Assembly: GCA_002894685.1 (NCBI GenBank)
Contig: NCRC01000005.1
Span: 98,300-162,299 of the forward strand
DNA length: 64,000 bases
Source: Salinivenus lutea
GTDB taxonomy: Bacteria; Bacteroidota; Rhodothermia; Rhodothermales; Salinibacteraceae
Reading direction: 5' to 3'
Of the stretch, positions 16,694 to 24,614 are shown piece by piece. A program made the position numbers and the translations under genes. A model generated the notes under the pieces. That model searched no databases. It saw nothing but the letters and a program-made list of their open reading frames with translations, and was not told where the DNA came from. Position 1 is the first letter of the stretch; each line of letters starts with the position of its first letter.

Positions 16694-18085
16694 ATGTCTG
16701 ATTCCTCCTCGTACGATGTGATTGTGCTCGGGGCCGGCCAGGGCGGGGGCCCGCTCGCCGGCACGGCCGCCACCCACGGACACCGCACCGCCCTTGTGGA
16801 AGCCACACATGTGGGCGGCACCTGCGTGAACGAAGGCTGCACCCCCACCAAAACCATGATCGCCAGCGCCCGCGTGGCGCACCTCGCCCGTCGCGCCGCG
16901 GACTACGGCGTGGAGGTGGGGGACATCTCTGTGGATATGGAGACGGTGCGTCGGCGCAAGCGCGACATCGTGGAGTCCTTCCGATCGGGCAGCCGCAGCA
17001 GCGTTGAGGAGACCGACGGCCTCGACTTGATTGAGGGCACGGGCCACTTCGTGGACGAGCACACGGTCGAAGTGGGCCTCAACGACGGCGGCACCCGCAC
17101 CCTCACGGCGGACCGTATCGTGATCGATACCGGGGCGCGTCCGCTCGTCCCGCCCATCGACGGCCTCGGCGAGGTGGACTTCCTCACGTCCACCTCCATT
17201 ATGGAGCTGGGCGCGGTGCCCGAGCATCTGTTGATTCTGGGCGGGGGCTACATCGGCCTGGAGTTCGGGCAGATGTTTCGGCGCTTCGGGGCCGAGGTGA
17301 CGATCGTCGACCGGGGCGAGCACATCCTCGGGCGCGAGGACGCCGACGTCGCCGAGGCCCTGCAGGACATCCTGCGCGAGGACGGCCTCCGCATCCTCAA
17401 CGAGACGAGCATGACGGCCGTGGAGGCGAGCGACGGAACCATCACAGCCCACCTGGAGGGCGAGGACGCCCCGGCCCGGATAGACGGGGACGAGCTGCTG
17501 GTGGCCGTGGGCCGCCGCCCCAACACCGACGATCTGGGCCTCGACACTGCCGGGGTGGACACCGACGGCCGCGGCCACGTGCAGGTCAACAACCGCCTCG
17601 AAACGTCCGCCGACGGCGTCTACGCAATCGGCGACGTGACCGGCGGTCCGGCCTTCACGCACGTCTCCTACGACGACTACCGCGTGCTGCGGGACAACTG
17701 GCTGCACGGGGCCGACCGCACGACCGACGAGCGGCTCGTGGCCTACACCCTCTTCACGGACCCGCAGCTTGGCCGCGTGGGCCTCACCGAGACGCAGGCC
17801 CGCGATCAGGGGCGCGACATCGAGGTGGCGCAGATGCCGATGAGCCACGTGGCCCGGGCCCTGGAAGTCGACGAGACGCGTGGCCTGATGAAGGCCGTCG
17901 TCGACGCCGACACGAAGCAGCTCCTCGGCGCGGCCGTGCTGGGGGTCGAGGGCGGCGAGGTGATGTCCGTCCTCCAGACGGCCATGATGGGCGAGGTCCC
18001 CGTCACCCGCCTGAAAGAGGCCCCGTACGCCCACCCCACACTTGCGGAGTCGCTCAACAACCTGTTTGCCGGCATTGAGTCGTAG
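16694..18085 (+). CDS. MerA-like FAD/NAD(P) disulfide oxidoreductase
   Basis: The 463-residue flavoprotein has GAGQGGGPLAG for FAD binding near residue 13, the redox-active disulfide GGTCVNEGCTPTK (Cys44, Cys49), LGGGYIGLEFG for NAD(P)H and a C-terminal dimerisation domain with AHPTLAESLN (catalytic His-Glu). It is close to mercuric reductase and dihydrolipoamide dehydrogenase. True MerA ends in a vicinal Cys pair that receives Hg(II), and usually carries an N-terminal HMA domain; both are missing, since the chain stops at LFAGIES. I therefore call it MerA-like: Hg(II) reduction is possible but not supported. Its position beside the mer genes makes a thiol or metal reductase role plausible. 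Confidence 0.85.
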   Translation: MSDSSSYDVIVLGAGQGGGPLAGTAATHGHRTALVEATHVGGTCVNEGCTPTKTMIASARVAHLARRAADYGVEVGDISVDMETVRRRKRDIVESFRSGSRSSVEETDGLDLIEGTGHFVDEHTVEVGLNDGGTRTLTADRIVIDTGARPLVPPIDGLGEVDFLTSTSIMELGAVPEHLLILGGGYIGLEFGQMFRRFGAEVTIVDRGEHILGREDADVAEALQDILREDGLRILNETSMTAVEASDGTITAHLEGEDAPARIDGDELLVAVGRRPNTDDLGLDTAGVDTDGRGHVQVNNRLETSADGVYAIGDVTGGPAFTHVSYDDYRVLRDNWLHGADRTTDERLVAYTLFTDPQLGRVGLTETQARDQGRDIEVAQMPMSHVARALEVDETRGLMKAVVDADTKQLLGAAVLGVEGGEVMSVLQTAMMGEVPVTRLKEAPYAHPTLAESLNNLFAGIES

Positions 18086-18147
18086 GGAGTGCGCCTCAGG
18101 CCCAAGTGTTTCTTAGTCGATTCCCTTCCCTTCCGTGCCCACTCGCC

Positions 18148-18363
18148 ATGAAGTTACCGCCGCCCTGTGACGAGGACCGTGGCCTGCTGGCCACCCGCAC
18201 CGTGCCGGACGACGACACGCCGCGGGCGCTGCGCCACTACGAACGGGCCATCGAGGCGCTCGCGAACGCCACGTACGACGGGCTGTCGTCGCCCGAGCGG
18301 CGCCGATTGCTTGTGAACCTGTGCCGCGAAAAGCAGCGCCTCCACGAACAACGGCCGCAGTAG
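18148..18363 (+). CDS. Small hypothetical protein
   Basis: A 71-residue, mostly helical, charged protein (ALRHYERAIEALANATY, SSPERRRLLVNLCREKQRL). No signal peptide, membrane segment or known domain is visible. It lies 62 bases after the MerA-like gene and 36 bases before a lipoprotein gene on the same strand, and could be the tail of the first transcript. Coding status rests on the compact fit between genes and typical third-position GC. Confidence 0.55.
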   Translation: MKLPPPCDEDRGLLATRTVPDDDTPRALRHYERAIEALANATYDGLSSPERRRLLVNLCREKQRLHEQRPQ

Positions 18364-18399
18364 GCGGTCGTCCTTTCCCTTCCAATCCCTGGTTCGATC

Positions 18400-19359
18400 A
18401 TGACTTTCGTTCTGCGTACCGCAACGTCAATTGGATCTGGTTGGTGGGGAGGGCTTGTCCCCCTTGTGGGGGCCCTGCTGCTGGTCGGGTGCGGGGGCGG
18501 AGCGTCCGACACCAACGCCGACGCCGCCGCGGCCCCGAACGTTGTGCCGGACAGCGTTGTGCAGCAGCGTGTGGCGGCGGCTCGCGAGCGCCTGACCCAG
18601 AACGACGGCGGACGGCGCGTGCTGCGGGCCATCGAGGCGCACGGCGGCCTGGCGGCCTGGTACCGGGCGCCGACCAGCTCCTACGTCTGGGAATACGCCA
18701 ATCAGGGGGCGGACCTCCACTTTGCGTCGTTCATGGTGGTGGACAACCACACGCGCCGGGCCTACCACGACCTGCTGCGAACCGGGACGTACGAGGCCCC
18801 CCGGCCCGTGGACGCTGAGTTTGCGTGGACCGGCGATCGGGCCTGGATCGCGCCGCCCGACGTTGAGCAGCCGAACCCGCGCTTCTGGGCCCTCTCGGGC
18901 TTCTACTTCCAGCAGATCCCGTTCGTCTTTGCCGATCCGGGCGTCAACTACGACGCAGTGCCCGACGAACCGATCGACGGCACGCCGCACGACATGGTGC
19001 GCATCACCTTCGGCGACGACGTGGGCGACGCCCCGGACGATTCCTACACGCTCTATCTCGACAAGGAGACCGGCCGGGTCGATGCCATCCGCTACACCGT
19101 AACCTTCGGGCGCGACGTGGGGCCGGAGGCTGACCTGTCGGAGACCTTTTTCGACTACCAGGACTACGTGACGGTCGATAGCCTCACGGTCCCGACGCGG
19201 TTCGAGGGGTACGCGTATTCGGACGAGGAGGGCATCGGCGAGACGCGCACGAACTGGGCGGAGGCCGACAGCATTTCGTACCGCCGCTCGTTCGACGAGT
19301 CGCGCCTGACGCCGCCCGACACGGCCCGGTTTGTGCCGCTGCCGGGCGAGGAGAACTGA
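18400..19359 (+). CDS. Probable lipoprotein of unknown function
   Basis: The 319-residue protein starts with a lipoprotein signal: a hydrophobic run ending in LLLVGC, with the lipidated Cys near residue 31. The mature part has an N-terminal helix (VLRAIEAHGGLAAWYRAPT) followed by beta-strand-rich sequence with SYVWEYANQGADLHF and YTLYLDKETGRVDAIRYTV, which resembles the half-barrel of LolA/outer-membrane lipoprotein-sorting folds found in Bacteroidota. It should sit on the periplasmic side of a membrane. Function is unknown. Its 3' end faces msrA across 27 bases. Confidence 0.75.
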   Translation: MTFVLRTATSIGSGWWGGLVPLVGALLLVGCGGGASDTNADAAAAPNVVPDSVVQQRVAAARERLTQNDGGRRVLRAIEAHGGLAAWYRAPTSSYVWEYANQGADLHFASFMVVDNHTRRAYHDLLRTGTYEAPRPVDAEFAWTGDRAWIAPPDVEQPNPRFWALSGFYFQQIPFVFADPGVNYDAVPDEPIDGTPHDMVRITFGDDVGDAPDDSYTLYLDKETGRVDAIRYTVTFGRDVGPEADLSETFFDYQDYVTVDSLTVPTRFEGYAYSDEEGIGETRTNWAEADSISYRRSFDESRLTPPDTARFVPLPGEEN

Positions 19360-19386
19360 CGCCGTCCCGGCGGGCAACGGCCGGGC

Positions 19387-20055
19387 TCATTCGTAGCGTT
19401 GCTCCGCGACGGTGCGCAGCCGGTCGAGCACCGCGGCGGGGAGGCCCAGTCGCGACTGGTCCTCCGTGAGGCGCGTCGGGTCCCGGTGGCCAGCCGCGTA
19501 GCCGTTCGCGAGGGCCGCGGCGGCCGAGTCGGTACACGCGTCGGGGTAGAGGGCCTCGAAGGGGGCCATCAAGGTCGAGTCGTGCCGGAGCGTGTGCTTC
19601 TGGTGATAGGGCTCGGCCCGGTAGAACGACGCCCCCTCGATAATCTCGGTGGTTAAGGCCCCGTCGTGCCGATCGGCCACGGCCTCTCGCGTGCTTCGGG
19701 CCCGTTCGGCCTGCGCGTCGGTGTAGGGGAAGAGGGCGGGCTGGTACTGGCGCTTGAAGGGGGCGCGGGTGGGGGCGTGAGCCGTCCAGAAGAGACGGAG
19801 GAGGTCGTCGTAGGAGATCCGGTCGGGGTCAAACGCGACCCGCACCGTCTCAATGTGGTCGCCGATGGCCTTGTAGGTGGGCGCGTCCGTGGTGCCGCCC
19901 GCGTAGCCCACGCAGGTCCGCACGACCCCGTCGAGCGCGCCGAAGAGGGCATCCGGCCCCCAGAAGCACCCCATCCCGAAGGCGGCGTGGGGCAGGTCGG
20001 TTGGGGCCGCCCGGTCCATGGGCGGAATGGCGAGGTCGGCGGTTGGGTCGGGCAT
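19387..20055 (-). CDS. msrA: Peptide-methionine (S)-S-oxide reductase
   Basis: The 222-residue enzyme reduces the S form of methionine sulfoxide in proteins. The catalytic motif FGMGCFWGPDALF lies near residue 26-38, followed by GYAGGTTDAPTY and the conserved DHIETVRVAFDP. There is no signal peptide, so it is cytoplasmic. The ATG at 20055 gives a short acidic leader before the domain; a second ATG 12 codons later is possible. It is the last gene of the minus-strand redox group, 38 bases after msrB, which repairs the R form. Confidence 0.94.
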   Translation of the reverse strand: MPDPTADLAIPPMDRAAPTDLPHAAFGMGCFWGPDALFGALDGVVRTCVGYAGGTTDAPTYKAIGDHIETVRVAFDPDRISYDDLLRLFWTAHAPTRAPFKRQYQPALFPYTDAQAERARSTREAVADRHDGALTTEIIEGASFYRAEPYHQKHTLRHDSTLMAPFEALYPDACTDSAAAALANGYAAGHRDPTRLTEDQSRLGLPAAVLDRLRTVAEQRYE

Positions 20056-20093
20056 GGAGGGCGGATGGAGCAGGAAGGGGGCGCGAGGGGCGA

Positions 20094-20519
20094 CTACGTG
20101 TCCGAGACGTCCGCCTCCGCGTCGAAGTCGAGGGCGGCAGAGTTGATGCAGTAGCGCTTGCCGGTGGGGGCGGGCCCGTCCTCGAACAGGTGTCCCAGGT
20201 GCGCTCCGCACTCCGCGCAGACGACCTCCGTGCGTCGCATGCCGTGGCTGTGGTCGGCGCGGAGCTCCACGTGGCCTTGGTCCACCACGTCGTAGAAGCT
20301 GGGCCAGCCGGAGCCGGACTCGAATTTGGTGTCGGAGTCGAACAGCTCGGCCCCGCAGACGACGCACGCGTAGGTGCCGTCGGCCTTGTGGTCCCAGTAC
20401 CGCCCGGTAAAGGCCCGCTCGGTCCCGGCCTCCTGGGTGACGTGGTATTCCTCGTCGCTCAGGCGCTTCTTCAGTTCGTCGTCGGAGGGACGGGTGGTCT
20501 TTGGAGCGTCGGAAGGCAT
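20094..20519 (-). CDS. msrB: Peptide-methionine (R)-S-oxide reductase
   Basis: The 141-residue protein has the SelR/MsrB fold: two zinc-binding pairs (CVVCG near residue 52 and CAECG near 101), [12 protein letters not shown], and the catalytic Cys in [10 protein letters not shown] near the C-terminus. The catalytic residue is Cys, not selenocysteine. It precedes msrA in the same direction; together they repair both epimers of methionine sulfoxide. The ATG at 20519 places the conserved helix [17 protein letters not shown] near the start. Confidence 0.95.
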   Translation of the reverse strand: MPSDAPKTTRPSDDELKKRLSDEEYHVTQEAGTERAFTGRYWDHKADGTYACVVCGAELFDSDTKFESGSGWPSFYDVVDQGHVELRADHSHGMRRTEVVCAECGAHLGHLFEDGPAPTGKRYCINSAALDFDAEADVSDT

Positions 20520-20641
20520 GGCGGGAGTGGGGCGTGAATCAGACAGCAACGGGCATATACGGACGCAGACGGCCCGGCGTCGTTTCTGCGCGGCACAGAT
20601 GTTACGGGCGCGGTGCGGTTGGGGACAAAAAAGATGTCCAC

Positions 20642-20682
20642 AAAAAGAGAACGCCGGTGCCCGCAACGGGACACCGGCGTTC
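20642..20682 (-). terminator. Rho-independent terminator of the AhpD-like gene
   Basis: On the minus strand GAACGCCGGTG forms a perfect 11-bp stem with CACCGGCGTTC; a further CCCG/CGGG pair closes the inner loop, and the stem is followed by TCTTTTTG. It begins 44 bases after the stop codon of the AhpD-like gene, so that gene is probably transcribed apart from msrB and msrA. Confidence 0.85.
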
Positions 20683-20726
20683 GTGCTGGTGGGGGTCCGC
20701 ACGTACTGCCGACCCATCCTTGAAGG

Positions 20727-21254
20727 TTACTGCTGAAACACGTCGTCGACCTCGGTGCCAGCGATGTGGTTCACGTAGTTGCTGATGGTCTTGAGGCCAA
20801 CCAGCGTGATGATCTCGTAGAGCTCGGGGCGCTCCAGGCCGAGGTCAGAAAACTCCGACTCGTCGACATTGGAGAGCCAGCCGCGCTTGCCGAGGATGCG
20901 CCGGGTGGCGCGCACGAGACTCTTCAGGCGACGGTCGGAGGGGAGGCCACCCTCATTGATTGTGGCAATCACGTCGGGGTCGAGGCCCGCCTGCTGGCCG
21001 GCGGCCGCGTGGGCCTTTGTGCAGTAGTGGCAGTCGTTGTAGCTGGAGACCGCGAGGATGACCGCCTGCTGCTCGGCGGGGGAGAGTGTGCCGTTTTCTT
21101 CTATGAGGCCGTTGCCGGTCAGGTAGGCGTCGGCCGCGGCGGGGTTTTCCCCGGCGAGCTCCTTCACGAGGTTGGGCACAAAGCCGAAGGCCTGCTCGGA
21201 CTTCTCGTGCACCTGCTGCTCGTAGTCGGTCTGGTTGGCGGTGGTCGTAGCCAT
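20727..21254 (-). CDS. AhpD-like carboxymuconolactone decarboxylase family protein
   Basis: The 175-residue all-helical protein has the CMD-domain signature SSYNDCHYCTKAHAAAG, in which the CHYC pair and the following His act as the peroxidase/disulfide site in AhpD relatives. The length fits the single-domain peroxidase-related group. It probably takes part in disposal of peroxides or organic oxidants. A 17-bp operator 84 bases upstream of the start matches one in front of the neighbouring tetR gene, so it is the likely target of that repressor. A strong terminator follows. Confidence 0.85.
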   Translation of the reverse strand: MATTTANQTDYEQQVHEKSEQAFGFVPNLVKELAGENPAAADAYLTGNGLIEENGTLSPAEQQAVILAVSSYNDCHYCTKAHAAAGQQAGLDPDVIATINEGGLPSDRRLKSLVRATRRILGKRGWLSNVDESEFSDLGLERPELYEIITLVGLKTISNYVNHIAGTEVDDVFQQ

Positions 21255-21337
21255 AGGAGGAGAAAAGTGGGTGGTTCGAGTGAGTGCGAAGCGGAGCGGG
21301 CGGCCTCGGCGCCTCCGATGCCGCCGCCTTGTTTTCT

Positions 21338-21354
21338 ACTTATCAGTAGGTAAG
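21338..21354 (-). promoter_or_regulatory. Putative TetR operator before the AhpD-like gene
   Basis: On the minus strand this reads CTTACCTACTGATAAGT, an imperfect dyad (CTTA..TAAG). It agrees in 14 of 17 positions with the site at 22014-22030 in front of tetR. It lies 84 bases upstream of the AhpD-like start codon. Confidence 0.7.
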
Positions 21355-21411
21355 TCACGGAATGCGTTACATCAGGTTCCGGCTCCTGTTGTGATTGGGG
21401 AGCCGACCGCG

Positions 21412-22002
21412 TTACGAAGCGATTATATTGATGAGCCGATGGAGGGTGGTGCGGTAGGCCGCGGGGTCGCGGGCGGGAAGGGTCAGCATGGCGCCTTCGA
21501 TGGTGGCGAGGAGCAGTTGGGCCACCTGACGAGGCGAGTCGTAGCCCTCAAGGCCCGCGCCGCCGTCGTGCTCCTCCGCGATAATCTGGGTGAGCCAGTC
21601 CACCTGATCCGCGAAAAAGGCGCGCACCTCGGCCCGTACGCCGTCCGGCAGCGTCGATGCGTCGGACGACAGGATCCCGCAGAGACACACGCCGCCGGCC
21701 TCCAGCACGCCGGCGTACCCCTCCACGTACCGTTCCAGCCGCGCGCGAAGCGTGGACTCGTCTCTGTAGATGGCGGCCCGTTGCGCCTCGTTCTCCTCTC
21801 GGTAGCGCGTCACCAGCGCCTCGCCGAGGTCGGCCTTCGAGGGAAAGTGGTAGTGGATGGCGGTCGTGGTAAGGTCGAGCGCGTCGGCGAGGTCGCCGTA
21901 GCTGACGGCGTTGTAGCCGCAGCGCTGGATCCGTTCCTGGGCACAGTCGAGGATGCGTTCGGCGGTGTCGGACCGGTCGGTCGTCGCTGCGTCGGGGGGC
22001 AC
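21412..22002 (-). CDS. TetR-family transcriptional repressor
   Basis: The 196-residue protein has the TetR N-terminal domain: AERILDCAQERIQRCGYNAVSY, then the helix-turn-helix around YGDLADALDLTTTAIHYHFPSKADLGEAL. The C-terminal ligand domain resembles the group with VEGYAGVLEAGGVCLCGIL, common among AcrR/YcdC-like regulators. The CLCG segment could be thiol-sensitive; this is only a suggestion. A matching operator lies 12 bases upstream of its own start and another upstream of the AhpD-like gene, which points to autorepression and control of an oxidant-response gene. Confidence 0.88.
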   Translation of the reverse strand: MPPDAATTDRSDTAERILDCAQERIQRCGYNAVSYGDLADALDLTTTAIHYHFPSKADLGEALVTRYREENEAQRAAIYRDESTLRARLERYVEGYAGVLEAGGVCLCGILSSDASTLPDGVRAEVRAFFADQVDWLTQIIAEEHDGGAGLEGYDSPRQVAQLLLATIEGAMLTLPARDPAAYRTTLHRLINIIAS

Positions 22003-22013
22003 GGGGACGTCTC

Positions 22014-22030
22014 CTTACTGATTGATAAGT
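22014..22030 (-). promoter_or_regulatory. Putative TetR autoregulatory operator
   Basis: The plus strand reads CTTACTGATTGATAAGT, ending in TGATAAGT exactly like the site at 21338-21354 read from its minus strand. It lies 12 bases before the tetR start codon, a position where bound repressor would block transcription or early elongation. Confidence 0.7.
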
Positions 22031-22121
22031 GGGCGGGTGCCCTCAATTATCAAGAGGGAATCAGGTTCCGTCCACGCGCCCCGTGGAAGCAGTGCCGGGC
22101 CCGTAGTCGCGGCGCTCGGCG

Positions 22122-22880
22122 CTACCGATGCTCCGGGTTGGGGTGGTCGAAGCGGCAGCCGGCCTCCCACTCGGATCGCTGGTTGCCGTGGGCGGGCACG
22201 CCGCCGGCCTCGTGCAGCTGGTGGGCCGTGTGCATCAGGTTCCACGTCATGAACGTGGTGTTGCGCTGCGTGAAGTCGTTGTCGAACCCGACGCGCGAGC
22301 CGTCCTCACGCTCGTCGCCGTAGCTGGGGCCGGGCCCGGCCTCGCCGATCCAGCCGGCGTCGGCCTGGGGCGGAATCGTGTAGCCGAGGTGCTGCAGCGC
22401 GTAGAGAATGCCCATTGAGCAGTGCTTGATGCCGTCCTCGTTGCCGGTGATGAGGCAGCCGCCGGCGCGGCCGTAGTAGGCGTACTGCCCCTTGTCGTTG
22501 AGGTCCGAGGAGTTGGCGTAGAGCCGCTCGATCACCTGCTGGCAGACGGACGATTTTTCGCCGAGCCAGATGGGGGAGCCGAGGACCAGGATGTTGGCGT
22601 CGAGGACCTTCTGGTACAGCTCGGGCCAGTCGTCGGCGTCGAAGCCGTGCTCGGTCATGTCGCCGTAGACGCCGGGCGCGAGGTCAAGGTCGACGGGCCG
22701 TACGATCTCGACGTCGACGTCGTTCTCCTCCATGATGGTGGCGGAGACGTCGATCAGGTCGCGGGTGTGGGAGGGCTGCGGCGACGGTTTGAGCGTGCAG
22801 TTGAGGAAGAGCGCACTCAGGTCGCTGTAGTCGTACGGGTTTTCGTCGCAGAGTTGCTGTTGTTTTTCGGTCAGAGGCAT
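22122..22880 (-). CDS. Flavodoxin-like NAD(P)H-dependent oxidoreductase
   Basis: The 252-residue protein has a flavodoxin/NADPH-dependent FMN reductase fold. It shows LFLNCTLKPSPQPSHT (phosphate loop for FMN) near residue 24, ANILVLGSPIWLGEKSS near 94, a Gly-rich stretch YYGRAGGCLITGNEDG, and ends with aromatic-rich sequence usual in this group. Relatives include quinone and nitro-compound reductases and iron-sulfur flavoproteins; the substrate is unknown. It is transcribed in the same direction as tetR and follows the amidotransferase gene. A heptad-phased repeat lies directly before its start. Confidence 0.82.
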   Translation of the reverse strand: MPLTEKQQQLCDENPYDYSDLSALFLNCTLKPSPQPSHTRDLIDVSATIMEENDVDVEIVRPVDLDLAPGVYGDMTEHGFDADDWPELYQKVLDANILVLGSPIWLGEKSSVCQQVIERLYANSSDLNDKGQYAYYGRAGGCLITGNEDGIKHCSMGILYALQHLGYTIPPQADAGWIGEAGPGPSYGDEREDGSRVGFDNDFTQRNTTFMTWNLMHTAHQLHEAGGVPAHGNQRSEWEAGCRFDHPNPEHR

Positions 22881-22884
22881 GAGG

Positions 22885-22934
22885 GTTGAAGGGTAGGAGG
22901 TGGAACGTTGAAGGTGGAGCGTTGAAGGCTGAGG
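22885..22934 (-). repeat. Heptad-phased repeat before the oxidoreductase start
   Basis: Read on the plus strand the units are GTTGAAG, a single G, GTAGGAG, GTGGAAC, GTTGAAG, GTGGAGC, GTTGAAG and GCTGAGG: seven 7-base units, three of them identical. On the coding (minus) strand the array ends four bases before the ATG at 22880 and gives pyrimidine/AAC-rich sequence instead of a Shine-Dalgarno site. It resembles the heptamer leaders in the pentose phosphate block in period and position, not in exact sequence. Confidence 0.65.
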
Positions 22935-22941
22935 GGGAGGG

Positions 22942-23814
22942 TTACGCGTCGAGGGATTCGGTGTGGAGGCGGGCGGCGGGGCCGGCGGAGAAGACCGAGC
23001 CGTTCGGCACCTCGGTCCAGTCCTCGTCCGTAATCCGCTCGGAGGCGAGGGCGACGGCGCGGTAGGACGCCCCCTCGGGCGGGTGGGCGTGCTTCGTGCC
23101 GCACACCGAGCAGACGGGCGCGTGGTCGCGCTCGCGGGCCCAGAGGGTGCGATTGAGGCGCGAGCCGCCGAGGGCCGTGCCGTCGGTCCACAGCAGGTTG
23201 AGGCCGAGGATGCCCTCGAGTTCGTCGTGGGACAGCGAGCGGAGATCGCCGTTCACTGGGGCCACCTCCGCCGCGGGGGCGGCCTCGCGGGTCCACTCCT
23301 GCAGGAGGCGGAGGGCCTGGCGCGTCACGTCGTACAGGGGGGCATCGGGCTGCTCGTCGCGCAGTTGCAGGAGGAGGGCGAAGATGTGCTCACTGTCGGT
23401 GGAGCCCTGCACGACGCCGCGGTGCGTATCGTCGAGGCGGTCGAGGAGGCGGGGCCGCACCTGGTCGAAGGCGGGCACGTGCCCGTTGTGGATGAGCAGG
23501 GCGTTGCGGTGCCGAAAGGGGTGCGTATTGGCGTGGTCGGGGTCGCCGACCGTGGCGCGGCGGACGTGGGCGAGCAGCGTGGTGCCTTTCGTTTCCAGGG
23601 CGTTCTCGCGGTAGTCAGTGCTTTCGTCGGCGGGCCTCACCTGTCGGAAGCAGGTGGTTGTGCCGTTCCGGACGTGCCCCAGGCCCCAGCCGTGGGGGTT
23701 CGATAGGCCGCGCTCGTCCTTCCGGCTCTGCTCGATGAGGGAGTTCTGGGCGTCGAGGAGCTCGCAGGCGGCGTGCGTGGGGTGGGTGGCCTGGAGGCCG
23801 TAGAGACGGCACAT
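22942..23814 (-). CDS. Class II glutamine amidotransferase (YafJ/EgtC-like)
   Basis: The 290-residue protein begins MCRLYGLQ, so that after Met removal Cys2 is the N-terminal nucleophile of an Ntn glutamine amidotransferase. Further family marks are NPHGWGLGHV, LLAHVRRATVGDP, NTHPFRHRNALLIHNG and STDSEHIFALLL. No synthase domain is attached, as in YafJ and in EgtC, the gamma-glutamyl hydrolase of ergothioneine synthesis. No other ergothioneine gene is nearby, so the substrate is open. The ATG at 23814 is fixed by the need for Cys at position 2; a longer frame to 23892 would hide it. Confidence 0.87.
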   Translation of the reverse strand: MCRLYGLQATHPTHAACELLDAQNSLIEQSRKDERGLSNPHGWGLGHVRNGTTTCFRQVRPADESTDYRENALETKGTTLLAHVRRATVGDPDHANTHPFRHRNALLIHNGHVPAFDQVRPRLLDRLDDTHRGVVQGSTDSEHIFALLLQLRDEQPDAPLYDVTRQALRLLQEWTREAAPAAEVAPVNGDLRSLSHDELEGILGLNLLWTDGTALGGSRLNRTLWARERDHAPVCSVCGTKHAHPPEGASYRAVALASERITDEDWTEVPNGSVFSAGPAARLHTESLDA

Positions 23815-24032
23815 GGAGCGGGAGGAATTGAGGAAAGAGTCTGGCGCACAACGAATCCGAGCGTTCTGGGCGACGAACGCTCCGAGGGGCATTCGGTGAG
23901 GCCGTGTGGGGGGACGTTACGGGGGCGCGGGGGGAGACGGATGCGTCGTTCAACAAAGATTAATGGGAACCGATCATCCCGTGGGTAGGCACGACGTTAG
24001 ACAGTTCACGTTTTCATCTTTGCCCCTGCGCA

Positions 24033-24515
24033 ATGGCAACAACCTCCGTCCGCCATTCGACCGCCGTGTGGCACCAGGTCCTTGTCCTGGTCCTGGCCCT
24101 CGGTGTGGGGCTGCAGGGCCTGCCCGTCGAGTCCCTCCTGCACGCCGTTGGTTCGTCCTGCGTCTGTGCGGAGCAGGGCTACTGCCCCCGCAATCCGGAC
24201 GGCGACTGTGCGTGCTCCCACCACGGCCACGACGGCCAGGATCCGGCGGGGCCCGCGTCCTCCCCGAGCGGCGAGACGGAGGGCAACGAGCAAACGGCCG
24301 CGGGGGACAGCGACCGGCTCGTCCTCCGCTCCTGCGACACGACGGGGCCGGACGCGCGCGCCGGGCTCGCGGCCACCAAGTGGTTCGTGCCCCGCACCGA
24401 ACGTGCGCTCCGGCCGCCTGTCGTCGAAAGGGAACGGTCGGCGACGGCCGAGGCCTGGGCCCCGCAGCGCATGGGGGACGACATCTTTCATCCGCCGTGG
24501 CCCCGATCGGCGTAA
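24033..24515 (+). CDS. Cys/His-rich probable exported protein
   Basis: The 160-residue protein has one N-terminal hydrophobic segment (about 13-38), either a signal peptide or a membrane anchor. It is followed by a dense run of metal-ligand residues: Cys at 43, 45, 51, 59 and 61 and His at 63, 64 and 66 (within CACSHHGHDG). The rest is low-complexity and acidic. I do not recognise a family. It lies 99 bases before a TonB-dependent receptor on the same strand, an arrangement that recalls small metal-binding proteins next to copper or zinc receptors. Metal binding is inferred from composition. Confidence 0.65.
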   Translation: MATTSVRHSTAVWHQVLVLVLALGVGLQGLPVESLLHAVGSSCVCAEQGYCPRNPDGDCACSHHGHDGQDPAGPASSPSGETEGNEQTAAGDSDRLVLRSCDTTGPDARAGLAATKWFVPRTERALRPPVVERERSATAEAWAPQRMGDDIFHPPWPRSA

Positions 24516-24557
24516 GCCCCGGCTGGTCCCGCCGGGCCTGTCTGCCCGATCGGTAGT

Positions 24558-24592
24558 TGACCTGCACGCTCCCTGGGGACCCGTGTAGGTCA
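24558..24592 (+). promoter_or_regulatory. Inverted repeat in the TonB-receptor leader
   Basis: TGACCTGCACG at 24558-24568 pairs with CGTGTAGGTCA at 24582-24592, with one mismatch in 11, around 13 bases. A second overlapping dyad, GTAGG TCACC CCTAC, ends at about 24599. The repeat lies 22 bases before the receptor ATG, just ahead of its purine-rich ribosome binding site GGAGGATG (about 24603). It may be an operator or an RNA hairpin controlling the receptor. No cobalamin-riboswitch B12 box is visible. Confidence 0.5.
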
Positions 24593-24614
24593 CCCCTACG
24601 ATGGAGGATGATCT

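Noticed and set aside
16694..18085. Annotation as true mercuric reductase MerA
   Set aside because: The redox motif and neighbourhood fit, but the C-terminal vicinal Cys pair and N-terminal HMA domain are absent, so only MerA-like is supported.
24558..24614. Cobalamin riboswitch before the TonB receptor
   Set aside because: No B12-box-like sequence or long multi-stem leader is present; the gap to the upstream gene is only 99 bases.
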